Source: Candidatus Saccharibacteria bacterium UBA5148 (lineage in GTDB: Bacteria > Patescibacteriota > Saccharimonadia > Saccharimonadales > UBA4665). Taken from it: a stretch of DNA of 64,000 nt. Location of the stretch: contig DHXU01000009.1 of assembly GCA_002413835.1 (NCBI GenBank), forward strand, positions 269,802 through 333,801, written 5' to 3'. The translations under genes were made by a program, and so were the position numbers. Positions 50,333 through 59,197 of this stretch are shown piece by piece. The first letter of the stretch is position 1, and each line of letters begins with the position of its first letter. The notes below the pieces were generated by a model. That model saw nothing but the letters and a program-made list of their open reading frames with translations, made no database searches and was not told the DNA's origin.

Positions 50333-51940
50333 TCAGGTTTGGAAATTGCGGCTGCGGTACTGCAGAGCTTCGGTAATATGGGGTAGTTCGATCTGTTTAC
50401 TATCCGCCAGGTCGGCAATGGTGCGGGCGACTTTGACGGTTCGCATGTAGGCCCGGGCGGACATATCGAGGCTGCGGGCGGCAGTGTCGAGTAGCTCCTT
50501 GGCTTCGGCTGTGACTTTGGCATATTTCGTGACATCGCGGTTCGTCATGCTGGCGTTCAACATTGGACTTCCATAACGGCGGGCCTGTATGCCCCGGGCG
50601 GCTTTGATACGATCCTTTATAGCTTCGTCTTCAGCTTTGGCGTCAGAGTTGGCCCCGCCCAGCAGCACAGCATGGTCAACCTCATGGACATCGCTGTAGA
50701 GGTCGATCCGGTCCAGGATCGGCCCAGAAAGCTTGGCACGGTAGCGCTGAATGGCTGCCGGCGCACATTCGCATGACCGCGTGGCCATTGTAGTGCCATA
50801 ATAGCCGCAGGGACAGGGGTTAGCGGTCGCGATGAGAATAAAATCTGCTGGAAATTCCAAGCGCTCACTGGCACGCGCTATCGTGATACGGCGGTCCTCC
50901 AGCGGCTGTCGTAAGGCTTCGATCGTCGAGCGGTTGAACTCCGGAAGTTCATCAAAAAATAACACGCCGCGGTGCGCCAGGCTGATCTCGCCCGGGCGGA
51001 GCACGCTACCGCCACCGACGACGGCTATATGGCTGGCGCTGTGGTGCGGCGACCGAAAAGGCCGACTGCAGATTAACCGGTCGTATTCTTTGCTGGCCAG
51101 GCTATGCAGATGCGTTACCTCGAGCATTTCCTCGGTCGTCAGTTCAGGAAGTATAGAGGGCAGGGCGCGGGCCAGCATGCTTTTGCCGGTGCCTGGCGGA
51201 CCGTTCAGGAGTACGTTATGGCCACCGGCAGCGGCAATTTCCAGCGCCCGTTTGGCTTGTTGCTGGCCGATAACATCGCTCAGTGAGAGCGTCGGCTCAG
51301 ATGTTCCGGAAGGGTTGTTGGCACTACTACTATTGCTGATAATTGAGCCGGCGCCGGTGGCAATTCTGACCAGTTCCGGGTCACTTTCCGCCTGGGTGAG
51401 ATAGCCGTACAGTTCTCTGAGGCTGACAAGCGGCACAAGCGTCACATCTGGAACGAGTGAAGCCTGTGGCAGATTAGCAGCCGGAATATAAAAGGTGGTG
51501 ATACCGCGGCTGCGTCCAGCAATAATCTTTCCTATGATGCCCCGTACGGCCCGCACGGCGCCGTCCAGGCCAAGTTCTCCCATGACGGCCTCTTGTTTGG
51601 TAAATCGGCGCGCCGTACTATCGTCTGACGTTTCAGCCTGAGACTTCTTGCTACTTGTGTGTCTGCCGGCCTGGATAATAGCCGCGGCTATTGCCAGGTC
51701 AAAGCTGCTGCTGGCTTTTGGGATGTCGGCTGGAGCTAAGTTGATAGTGATGCGCCTCCGCGGCATTTCGATGCCGGAACTGGCGAAAGCACCCCGGACA
51801 CGTTCGCGGGCCTCATCGACGGCCTTACTGACGAAGCCGACTATGACTATATTAGGCAGGTTATTGGACAGGTGACATTCAATGTCGACGATAAGCCCGT
51901 TGTTGCCATAGTCGATCAGACTCTGGACGCTGCTGCTCAC
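50333..51940 (-). CDS. comM: ComM/YifB Mg-chelatase-like AAA+ ATPase
   Basis: A 535-residue protein. The N-terminal Lon-like fold (VDIECHLSNNLPNIVIVG, ITINLAPADIPK) lacks a protease dyad. The AAA+ core has Walker A NGPPGTGKSML (about residue 248), FRSPHHSAS, Walker B GVLFFDELPEF and the ChlI insert NPCPCGYYG with further cysteines. ComM is a helicase promoting branch migration during natural transformation. Pilus plus ComM together suggests DNA uptake competence. GTG start with GAGGA upstream; TACAAT near 51985. Confidence 0.93.
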   Translation of the reverse strand: MSSSVQSLIDYGNNGLIVDIECHLSNNLPNIVIVGFVSKAVDEARERVRGAFASSGIEMPRRRITINLAPADIPKASSSFDLAIAAAIIQAGRHTSSKKSQAETSDDSTARRFTKQEAVMGELGLDGAVRAVRGIIGKIIAGRSRGITTFYIPAANLPQASLVPDVTLVPLVSLRELYGYLTQAESDPELVRIATGAGSIISNSSSANNPSGTSEPTLSLSDVIGQQQAKRALEIAAAGGHNVLLNGPPGTGKSMLARALPSILPELTTEEMLEVTHLHSLASKEYDRLICSRPFRSPHHSASHIAVVGGGSVLRPGEISLAHRGVLFFDELPEFNRSTIEALRQPLEDRRITIARASERLEFPADFILIATANPCPCGYYGTTMATRSCECAPAAIQRYRAKLSGPILDRIDLYSDVHEVDHAVLLGGANSDAKAEDEAIKDRIKAARGIQARRYGSPMLNASMTNRDVTKYAKVTAEAKELLDTAARSLDMSARAYMRTVKVARTIADLADSKQIELPHITEALQYRSRNFQT

Positions 51941-52020
51941 AGTAATATCCTCATAAAATCACATTGTATCCAGGGCGCATGCAATAGCAAGCATGAGGAT
52001 GATGAGATTCGTCCGCAAAT

Positions 52021-52052
52021 AAAAAACCCGCCAGGTGAGGGGCGGGTTTTTT
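52021..52052. terminator. Symmetric terminator upstream of comM
   Basis: AAAAAACCCGCC and GGCGGGTTTTTT form a perfect 12-pair stem around eight bases. No gene is seen ending here on either strand. It could stop minus-strand transcription from the AT-rich region entering comM. Confidence 0.8.
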
Positions 52053-52055
52053 ATT

Positions 52056-52516
52056 ATTATTTTGGTTTTATTTTGCGATTTAGATTTTAAGGTGAGTTCA
52101 TTTTCTTTTGGAATTGTTTTGGTGTGACAACGATCTGCGAGAAACCGTTGTCACTATGTTTTTTTGTCTTTTTTATTTTTGAGCACTTTATTTATTCAAG
52201 TGCTACTCACATCTTATAAATTGTCATTTAAAGTGTCAATAACAATTTCAGCAATGTGTAACAATTCCTGTGTATAACTTATTTATATAAGCTCAAAACA
52301 GGAAATTTGCCGTATTGCATGCGTATTTTTGAGAAGCTTTTTGTATGTGTATGGACATCCACGTGGCAATAATAACCCTTATATCACAGCAAAACTATAA
52401 AATATCTAACTACTTTGGTGTTCATCTGACGGCAGCTGGAATGCTTTATCCGGCCTTAATTTTTGCGCTGGCTGGAACAGTTGATAGAAAAAATAATGAT
52501 AATAAGCATAAACGTA
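52056..52516. other. AT-rich gene-free region with inverted repeats and a DnaA-like box
   Basis: This stretch is markedly AT-rich. It contains a perfect nine-base inverted repeat GTGACAACG/CGTTGTCAC (52124-52132 and 52146-52154), a seven-base repeat AGCACTT/AAGTGCT near 52180-52204, and a perfect DnaA box on the minus strand (TTATACACA, 52269-52277). No supportable gene is seen; a 64-residue frame at 52345-52539 runs into a promoter and is probably not coding. Confidence 0.45.
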
Positions 52517-52545
52517 TTGACAATATTGGACCTTTGTAGTACTAT
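52517..52545 (+). promoter_or_regulatory. Strong sigma-70-type promoter of the 52.55 kb ncRNA
   Basis: A consensus -35 TTGACA (52517-52522) and -10 TACTAT (52540-52545) are spaced by exactly 17 bases. The predicted start is near 52552. Confidence 0.75.
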
Positions 52546-52551
52546 GGAATA

Positions 52552-52850
52552 GTAAGTTACAAAACAAAAACACCAAAAAATTCTTTAACAATTCAATTGT
52601 ACTTACACCCGGCACTAAGGGTAGAACAGCCGTCAAAAGCTGATGTACGAATCACAGGTTCCGTACAAAACCTCTCTTTCTATCCTTAGAGCCGATTTCG
52701 CTCAAACTACCTTACCGGTAGGATGAGCGGTCAGTCACGCCTACCGGCGGTAAGCGCTATAATAGTTTAAAATTATATCGAGCGCATTTACCGCCTAGGC
52801 ACTAGAAATTCTTTAACGCCGCCCTTTTAAAACAGGGCGGCGTATTTATA
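52552..52850 (+). ncRNA. Candidate ncRNA, about 300 nt, with alternative hairpins and terminator
   Basis: It runs from a strong promoter to the ten-pair terminator ACGCCGCCCT/AGGGCGGCGT (52816-52843). No open frame is present. Arm B CCTACC..CGGTAAGCGC (52740-52757) can pair with arm A CTTACCGGTAGG (52711-52722) or with arm C GCGCATTTACCGCC (52782-52795), so two exclusive folds exist. AATTCTTTAAC occurs twice (52577 and 52807 areas), similar to rRNA-leader boxA. No tmRNA, SRP or 6S signature is recognised. Confidence 0.6.
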
Positions 52851-52890
52851 TATTCGTTCCACTTATGAATTGGTTATACTTATTAAAGCA

Positions 52891-53322
52891 ATGCAGCAAC
52901 CACATGATACCGACAGTAACAAGAACCGAGCTGATGCAGCGCCGGGGACGCGTCAGGCAGCGCCGGCTGGCCGTTTGTCACGGCCGACAGTCCTGATAGC
53001 TATGGTAGTGGTAGGTATGCTGTTTTTTGGGTTTACAACGCCTAAATCGGTACCATCGGTGATGCTGATCGTCGGCTTTCTGATGTTGGCTGTGTTACTG
53101 TATGCGCTGCTGAAGCTTATATTCATCGCCACCGGCCTGATTGGGCGGCTACCTCGTGTCTATAGTCGAGGTATCATACTGGCCGGGACGCTGATACCGG
53201 TACTATTACTGATGCTGCAGTCGATCGGGCAGCTGACAATCCGTGATGTACTGACGCTCAGCGGGCTGTTTGCAATTGGCATCTTTTATGCTGGCCAGGT
53301 CAGACGGTCGAAGTCGTCATAA
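52891..53322 (+). CDS. Small integral membrane protein
   Basis: A 143-residue protein with a polar N-terminus of 32 residues and four transmembrane helices (about 33-50, 55-80, 92-110 and 118-135). The ATG at 52891 follows TATACT (52875-52880) by ten bases; the frame is open to a TTG at 52870 that lies before the promoter. It precedes the HerA-like ATPase pair on the same strand but has its own promoter. No family is recognised. Confidence 0.65.
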   Translation: MQQPHDTDSNKNRADAAPGTRQAAPAGRLSRPTVLIAMVVVGMLFFGFTTPKSVPSVMLIVGFLMLAVLLYALLKLIFIATGLIGRLPRVYSRGIILAGTLIPVLLLMLQSIGQLTIRDVLTLSGLFAIGIFYAGQVRRSKSS

Positions 53323-53412
53323 TCTCCCGAAAATTCACATATGTGCCGATTAATTGCTATAATCAGCCGTTTTTTCAGTTCTGGGAGCAGATGGTTGTAT
53401 AATAAACTCTAG

Positions 53413-53892
53413 ATGGATCCACAAAGTAATCAAGATCAGGGACTGAATATACCGCAGCCGCCGCAGGGCGGAGCTGTCTCTATGCCTCTGCCAGCACCAC
53501 AAATGGCTGCAGGCCAGCCTTTTGGACAGCAGGCACCTCCCGTACCGGCCCAAGCTCCACCGTTTGCTGCTCCGCCGGCCATGCCAACCCCCGGGCCAAA
53601 CCCGGGGGCGGTAGCTGTGAATCCTGAAGCTGCAGGAACAGTCCCATCTGCGGCTGCCGATATGAGCGGCACGCAGCAGGTGTCGCAGCCTGCGCACTTA
53701 GCTGCTAGCCAGGATCTACCGGCTGAAGCTGCTGATGCTGATGTCATAGAGCCCGAGTGGGTCGATAAGGCGAAAGCAGTCGTCGCCGCGACCAGGCAGG
53801 ATCCTTACCGCCAGGTACGTGAAATGAATCAGCTCAAAGCGGAATATATGAAGAAGCGATATAACAAAGATATAAAACTACCGGACGCATAA
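53413..53892 (+). CDS. Pro/Ala-rich protein paired with HerA/VirD4-like ATPase
   Basis: A 159-residue protein. The first 110 residues are low-complexity Pro/Ala/Gln (for example PPVPAQAPPFAAPPAMP). The C-terminal 50 form a charged helix (VDKAKAVVAATRQDPYRQV, LKAEYMKKRYNKD). The gene ends three bases before the large ATPase, whose own tail has the same Pro/Ala composition. A shared disordered scaffold for the ATPase is plausible. TATAAT (53398-53403) lies nine bases before the ATG. Confidence 0.7.
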   Translation: MDPQSNQDQGLNIPQPPQGGAVSMPLPAPQMAAGQPFGQQAPPVPAQAPPFAAPPAMPTPGPNPGAVAVNPEAAGTVPSAAADMSGTQQVSQPAHLAASQDLPAEAADADVIEPEWVDKAKAVVAATRQDPYRQVREMNQLKAEYMKKRYNKDIKLPDA

Positions 53893-53895
53893 ACC

Positions 53896-56800
53896 ATGGC
53901 AACATTTATAACTATCCTCATTATTCTCATTGCCGTAGGCGCGATAGTCGGCCCGATTTTGTATGCACGATATCGTAAAAAAATGCGTGAACTTAAGGAT
54001 TATGAACGCGGCCTGAAGATGGTTCCGCTTATCATTCATTTGCCACCGCCAAGTGACGATACGCAGGCTAACGGTCGGGACGTTCGTGATCTAACAGATG
54101 AGAACATCTCCAAGGCAACCGTTATTTACAACATTATTGCCAGTACAGTACAGAAGGGATTTAAGACCCGGCTGTACGGACAACGGCATTTTGCCTTCGA
54201 AGTTGTCGGTAGCCAGGGATTTGTATATTTTTACGCAGCCGTGCCGATTGTCTTAATAGATGTCGTGAAACAGGCAGTCATCAGCGCCTATCCGACGGCT
54301 CGTTTAGAGGAAGCTGCTGAACACAATATTTTTAATTCTGCCGGTAAGATGTCCGGAACGGTCGGCGGCGAACTGAATCTGAAGAATTCGTTTGCCTACC
54401 CGATAGCCACGTTCCAGGACTTGAAGCGTGACGCGATGCAGTCATTACTGAACGCTTTGTCGACACTTGATAAAGAAGACGGTGCAGGCATTCAGATATT
54501 GATGCGCCCGGCCGACCCAGCATGGCGCAAAGAAGCCTCTGGCCTGGCAAGCAAAAAGCGCAAAGGTAAGGAACACAAGTCTGGTCTCGAAGCCGTTGTT
54601 CAGGTCCTGAAGCAGCTTGTCATGGCCTTCATACAGCCTCCAGGTGAAAAGGGTGGCGAGAAAGAGCACCCTAAGGAATTGTCTGCCATGGAACAGTCAG
54701 TTCTGGATTCGATTGATGAGAAGACCCGCCATCCGGGCTATGAGGTGCTCATTCGTGTCGTCGCATCGTCTAATGTTTCCGGTCGGGCGCAGGCTATCCT
54801 GAGCAATATCGTGGCGACCTTCGCATTATTTGATGCGCCAGGGAAGAACGGCTTTAAATTTAGCGCTACCAAAGATCTGGAAAGCTTCGTGACCAGCTAT
54901 ATCATGCGTTTCTTCCCGCAGAAGAATAAGAAAAAGAACATCTTGAATGCAGTGGAACTGGCGACGGTGTTCCATTTTCCTGACCAGCGCAATATTCCGA
55001 CGTCGCAGCTGACGCGGCAGGCTTCCAAGCAGGTAGACGCCCCACGCAACATGCCGGAAGACGGTCTGCTGATGGGCTATAACTTGTTCCGTGGTGCCAA
55101 AAAACCGATCCGGCTGGCACTGGGAGATCGCCAGAGACATATGTATGCTGTCGGTCAGACGGGTACCGGTAAATCAACCTTCCTGGAAAATCTGGCGCTA
55201 CAGGACATGATTAATGGTGACGGCTTCGCCTTTATCGATCCGCATGGCGACACAGCCGAGAAGTTACTGAGTATGGTGCCTAAGGAACGGACTGAGGACG
55301 TTATCTACTTCTCGCCGGCCGACATGGATTATCCGATGGGCTTGAATCTGTTCGAATTCAGCAATACTGACCAGAAAGATTTCCTGATTCAAGAAACATT
55401 GAATATGCTGCAGAAGCTGTACGACCCGACTCACCAGGGTATCATGGGTCCGCGCTACGAGCATATCTTCCGTAATGCCGCTCTGGCTGTCATGGCTGAC
55501 CCGGCCGGCGGAACCTTCGTCGACATCCCGAAGCTGTTCCGTGATCCGCAGTTCCTGAAGCAGAAGCTGGAGCATGTCAAAGACCAGACGGTGCTTGATT
55601 TCTGGCAGAAGGAATATCCGGCCTCGCAGCGCTCCAACGATGCCGGTGAGGTGACATCATGGTTCGTCAGTAAGTTCGGCGCCTTCCTGAGCAACGAGAT
55701 GATGCGCAACATCATCGGTCAGACGAAGAGTGCCTTTGATCTGCGTGAAATCATGGATAACAAGAAGATCCTGCTGGTCAACCTCAGCAAGGGTCGGACG
55801 GGCGACCTTAACTCTAAGCTGCTCGGTATGATCTTTGTCATGAAGTTCCAGGCGGCTGCCATGTCCCGTGCTAACATTCCGGAAAACCAGCGCCAGGACT
55901 TCTGCCTGTACGTCGATGAGTTCCAGAACTTCTCAACAGACTCGTTCGCGACCATCATGTCCGAGGCCCGCAAATATCACCTGAACCTGATTGTTGCTAA
56001 CCAGTTCACGACCCAGCTGACACCAGAGATACGAGATGCTGTTTTTGGAAACATGGGTACAGTCGTATCTTTCCGCGTCGGACAGCAGGACGTCGAAGTT
56101 CTGGCCAAGTATTTCCAGCCGGTATTTGACGATCCTGATCTGTTACGTATCCCTAGTTACAATGCGATCGTGCGCACGCTGGTAGGCGGCGTACCGACCA
56201 ATCCGTTTAGCATGTCGACCTTGCCGCCGCTTGGTAACCCGAATCTGAAACTGGCGGGTGCCCTCAAGCAATTATCGGCTGCGAAATACGGTCATCCGAA
56301 AGCGGAAGTTGAAAAAGATATCTTTGCCCGTATGGCAACCCGGCCGGAACCTCCAAAGCCTGCTGCCTTCGGCGGGATGAATGCTGGCCCGGCCTCACCG
56401 TATCCAGCTCCAGCGCCTCCGACCGGCCCAACCGGATGGGGAAGCGCCGGTATCACAGCCAACCCGGCTCTGACACGTCCAGCGCCAGCAATGTCGGCTG
56501 CGGCACCATCGCCATTTGCCGCCTCGAGTACGACGGGCACATTCAATCAGTTCCAGCCACCGGCCTTCGGATCGGCTGCTGCACCAGTTCCTGGCGGTAC
56601 TCCGGCTCAGTTTGCCGGCCAACCTTTCGCAGCCCCGCAGCCACCACGGCCCGAGCCGTCATCATTCCTCGATGATTGGCTTTCTAAACGGCAAGTAGCA
56701 CCAGCTGCTGCACCTGGCGGCCCAGCCGGTAATCCATTTTCGACGCCAGCTGATACATCGCGCCCAGAATCGTCGGTGATGGGTGATAGTGCAGGTGATA

Positions 56801-56997
56801 TGGCCGTCTCGGCAGCTCCTGCTGACTCTGCAGCCGCTTTTAGCCAAGCAATGACATCAGAACCATCTGTCATGGCATCGAGCGCCCCGACCGCCTCTAC
56901 AACTGCCGCCGAGCCGTCGCAGCAGCCAGCTGATGTACCACCGGCCGCCGAAAAAATCGCCATTGATGAGAACGGCGCCCTGCAGACTAAGTCATAG
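53896..56997 (+). CDS. Membrane-anchored HerA/VirD4-like conjugation-type ATPase
   Basis: A 1033-residue protein with one N-terminal transmembrane helix (about 4-24) and a 390-residue domain that looks like the DUF8128/VirB4-type N-terminal region. The motor has Walker A GQTGTGKSTFLENLA (about residue 420), DPHGDTAEKLL, Walker B CLYVDEFQNF (about 671) and the sensor motif LIVANQFTTQL. A 200-residue Pro/Ala/Gln-rich tail follows. It resembles type IV secretion coupling proteins, but no relaxase, VirB6 or VirB8 gene is near. It could be a DNA or protein translocase specific to this lineage. Confidence 0.8.
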   Translation: MATFITILIILIAVGAIVGPILYARYRKKMRELKDYERGLKMVPLIIHLPPPSDDTQANGRDVRDLTDENISKATVIYNIIASTVQKGFKTRLYGQRHFAFEVVGSQGFVYFYAAVPIVLIDVVKQAVISAYPTARLEEAAEHNIFNSAGKMSGTVGGELNLKNSFAYPIATFQDLKRDAMQSLLNALSTLDKEDGAGIQILMRPADPAWRKEASGLASKKRKGKEHKSGLEAVVQVLKQLVMAFIQPPGEKGGEKEHPKELSAMEQSVLDSIDEKTRHPGYEVLIRVVASSNVSGRAQAILSNIVATFALFDAPGKNGFKFSATKDLESFVTSYIMRFFPQKNKKKNILNAVELATVFHFPDQRNIPTSQLTRQASKQVDAPRNMPEDGLLMGYNLFRGAKKPIRLALGDRQRHMYAVGQTGTGKSTFLENLALQDMINGDGFAFIDPHGDTAEKLLSMVPKERTEDVIYFSPADMDYPMGLNLFEFSNTDQKDFLIQETLNMLQKLYDPTHQGIMGPRYEHIFRNAALAVMADPAGGTFVDIPKLFRDPQFLKQKLEHVKDQTVLDFWQKEYPASQRSNDAGEVTSWFVSKFGAFLSNEMMRNIIGQTKSAFDLREIMDNKKILLVNLSKGRTGDLNSKLLGMIFVMKFQAAAMSRANIPENQRQDFCLYVDEFQNFSTDSFATIMSEARKYHLNLIVANQFTTQLTPEIRDAVFGNMGTVVSFRVGQQDVEVLAKYFQPVFDDPDLLRIPSYNAIVRTLVGGVPTNPFSMSTLPPLGNPNLKLAGALKQLSAAKYGHPKAEVEKDIFARMATRPEPPKPAAFGGMNAGPASPYPAPAPPTGPTGWGSAGITANPALTRPAPAMSAAAPSPFAASSTTGTFNQFQPPAFGSAAAPVPGGTPAQFAGQPFAAPQPPRPEPSSFLDDWLSKRQVAPAAAPGGPAGNPFSTPADTSRPESSVMGDSAGDMAVSAAPADSAAAFSQAMTSEPSVMASSAPTASTTAAEPSQQPADVPPAAEKIAIDENGALQTKS

Positions 56998-57175
56998 GAC
57001 ATTTTACGACATCTGATAATGGCGTTGGATTGCAGATATATGCCATCTGAGCTATACTATTTACAGAGCAGTGGGCAGCACATCTACTAAGATTAATTAA
57101 GCTAATTATTAAAGATCATGAGTATAGTGCTGGCTTATACTGAAATCTATTAAGATCTGAGAGGGTACTATTCTA

Positions 57176-59161
57176 GTGGCTAAAGCAGTGCAACAAAAAG
57201 GGTATGAAGCAGAGCAAATCCAGGTCCTTGAAGGCCTGGAACCGGTCCGTAAACGACCGGGTATGTATATCGGTGGTACTGGTGTAGAAGGTCTCCACCA
57301 CCTGGTGTGGGAAATTGTCGACAACGGTATCGACGAGGCTTTGGCCGGGCACGCTACCGAAGTCCGCGTCACCTTGACGGCGGACGGCGGTGTCAAAGTA
57401 TACGATGACGGCCGGGGCATCCCGACCGGCATCCACCCCAAGACCGGTAAGAGTACCGTCGAGACGGTACTGACAGTGCTGCACGCCGGCGGTAAATTCG
57501 GCGAGGGCGGCTACAAGGTTTCCGGTGGGCTGCACGGCGTCGGCTCAAGTGTCGTCAACGCTTTGTCCGAGAAGCTGACAGTCACTGTGTACCGCGAAGG
57601 TAAGATTCATTATCAGGAATATTCCAAGGGCGTGCCGCTTGGTCCGCTCAAAGTTATCGGCAAGTCCGACAAACGCGGTACCGAGATCTCATTCTGGCCT
57701 GACTTTACTATCATGGAGCGTAACGGCTGGAACTATGAGATCATTCTTGACCGTCTGCGCCACGCTGCATACCTGACAAAAGGCATAAAGACCTCTCTGG
57801 AAGTTGAAGAGACCGGCGTCAAATACGGCTTTTTCTTCGAAGGTGGCATCCAGTCCTACGTCAAGCATCTGAACATCGGCAAAGAAGTCGTCGATGACGA
57901 TGTCTTCTACGTCGATAAAACGATTGATCAGGTCCAGGTCGAAATAGCTATGCAGTATACCGATGCCTACACTGAGCAGATCCGGGCCTTCGCCAACAAT
58001 GTCTTCAACCCTGATGGCGGCTCGCACATTACTGGTTTCCGTAGTGCTTTGACGCGTATCATCAACGATTACGCCCGTAAGTCCGGCTTGCTGCGTGAGA
58101 AGGAAGAGAACTTATCCGGCGAAGACTGCCGCGAAGGTCTGACTGCAGTTATCCTTGTTAAATTATCTGATCCGCAGTTCGAAGGCCAGACCAAGAACAA
58201 ACTTGGTAACCCGGAAGTCCGCGGCTACGTTGAGACCGTCCTGTCTGAGAACCTGAATTATTACATGGAAGAGCACCCGGCAATCGCCCGCAAGATCGTC
58301 GGCAAGGCATTGCTGTCAGCCCGGGCCCGCAAGGCTGCCCGTGCTGCCCGCGAGAACATCATCCGTAAGGGTGTCCTGGAAGGCGCTTCGATGCCTGGCA
58401 AGCTGGCCGACTGTTCATCAAAGGATCCAGCCGCGTCAGAGCTCTACCTGGTCGAGGGCGACTCAGCCGGTGGTTCGGCCAAGTCAGGCCGTGACAGCAA
58501 GACACAGGCCATCCTGCCGCTTCGTGGTAAGGTTCTGAACGTCGAACGGGCCCGCCTCGACAAGATGCTGGCCAACAACGAGATCCTGAACATCACCAAG
58601 GCGCTCGGCGTCGGTATAGAGGACTCCTTCGATATCACCGGGTTGCGCTACCACCGTATCATCATCATGACTGATGCCGATGTCGACGGATCGCACATCT
58701 CCACGCTGCTGCTGACGTTCTTCTTCCGTTACATGAAGCCGGTCATCGACGGTGGACATATGTATCTGGCGAAGCCGCCGCTCTTCGAGCTGGTCAAGCC
58801 TGGCCGCAAGTCGAGCGTCTTCGTCTATGACGAGGATGAGCTGGACATTGTCCTGGACGCCGAAATTGAACGCCGCAAGAAAGAGGGCTTGAAAATCATC
58901 GGTAACGCCGAAGGCAAGGACGAGCTGTTCAAGCAGGCTGGCTTCATCGAGCAGAAGCGCTACAAGGGCCTGGGTGAGATGGATGCGGAACAGTTGTTCG
59001 AAACGACCATGAACCCCGAGAAGCGCGTCCTGGTGCAGGTGAAGGTCGAAGACGCTGAGAAAGCTGACGCAATCTTCAACAAGCTGATGGGTACAGAGGT
59101 AGAGCTGCGTAAGAACTTCATTACGGCCCGGGCGAAATTTGTGAAAGATTTGGACATTTAA
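57176..59161 (+). CDS. gyrB: DNA gyrase subunit B
   Basis: A 661-residue protein starting at a GTG with GAGAGGG upstream. GHKL ATPase signatures RKRPGMYIGG and DDGRGIPTG, HAGGKF and GLHGVGSSVVNALS are present, as is QTKNKLGN. The TOPRIM region has EGDSAGGSAK (about 425) and DADVDGSHI (about 499). The C-terminus ITARAKFVKDLDI is the expected GyrB end. It introduces negative supercoils with GyrA, encoded 36 bases downstream. Confidence 0.98.
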   Translation: MAKAVQQKGYEAEQIQVLEGLEPVRKRPGMYIGGTGVEGLHHLVWEIVDNGIDEALAGHATEVRVTLTADGGVKVYDDGRGIPTGIHPKTGKSTVETVLTVLHAGGKFGEGGYKVSGGLHGVGSSVVNALSEKLTVTVYREGKIHYQEYSKGVPLGPLKVIGKSDKRGTEISFWPDFTIMERNGWNYEIILDRLRHAAYLTKGIKTSLEVEETGVKYGFFFEGGIQSYVKHLNIGKEVVDDDVFYVDKTIDQVQVEIAMQYTDAYTEQIRAFANNVFNPDGGSHITGFRSALTRIINDYARKSGLLREKEENLSGEDCREGLTAVILVKLSDPQFEGQTKNKLGNPEVRGYVETVLSENLNYYMEEHPAIARKIVGKALLSARARKAARAARENIIRKGVLEGASMPGKLADCSSKDPAASELYLVEGDSAGGSAKSGRDSKTQAILPLRGKVLNVERARLDKMLANNEILNITKALGVGIEDSFDITGLRYHRIIIMTDADVDGSHISTLLLTFFFRYMKPVIDGGHMYLAKPPLFELVKPGRKSSVFVYDEDELDIVLDAEIERRKKEGLKIIGNAEGKDELFKQAGFIEQKRYKGLGEMDAEQLFETTMNPEKRVLVQVKVEDAEKADAIFNKLMGTEVELRKNFITARAKFVKDLDI

Positions 59162-59197
59162 TGCTCGTGTTGAGACACGAGATACAGGGGTAATGCA

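Noticed and set aside
52345..52539. 64-residue frame in the AT-rich region
   Set aside because: No ribosome site, overlaps the strong promoter at 52517-52545 and has low-complexity Asn/Lys content expected from AT-rich DNA.
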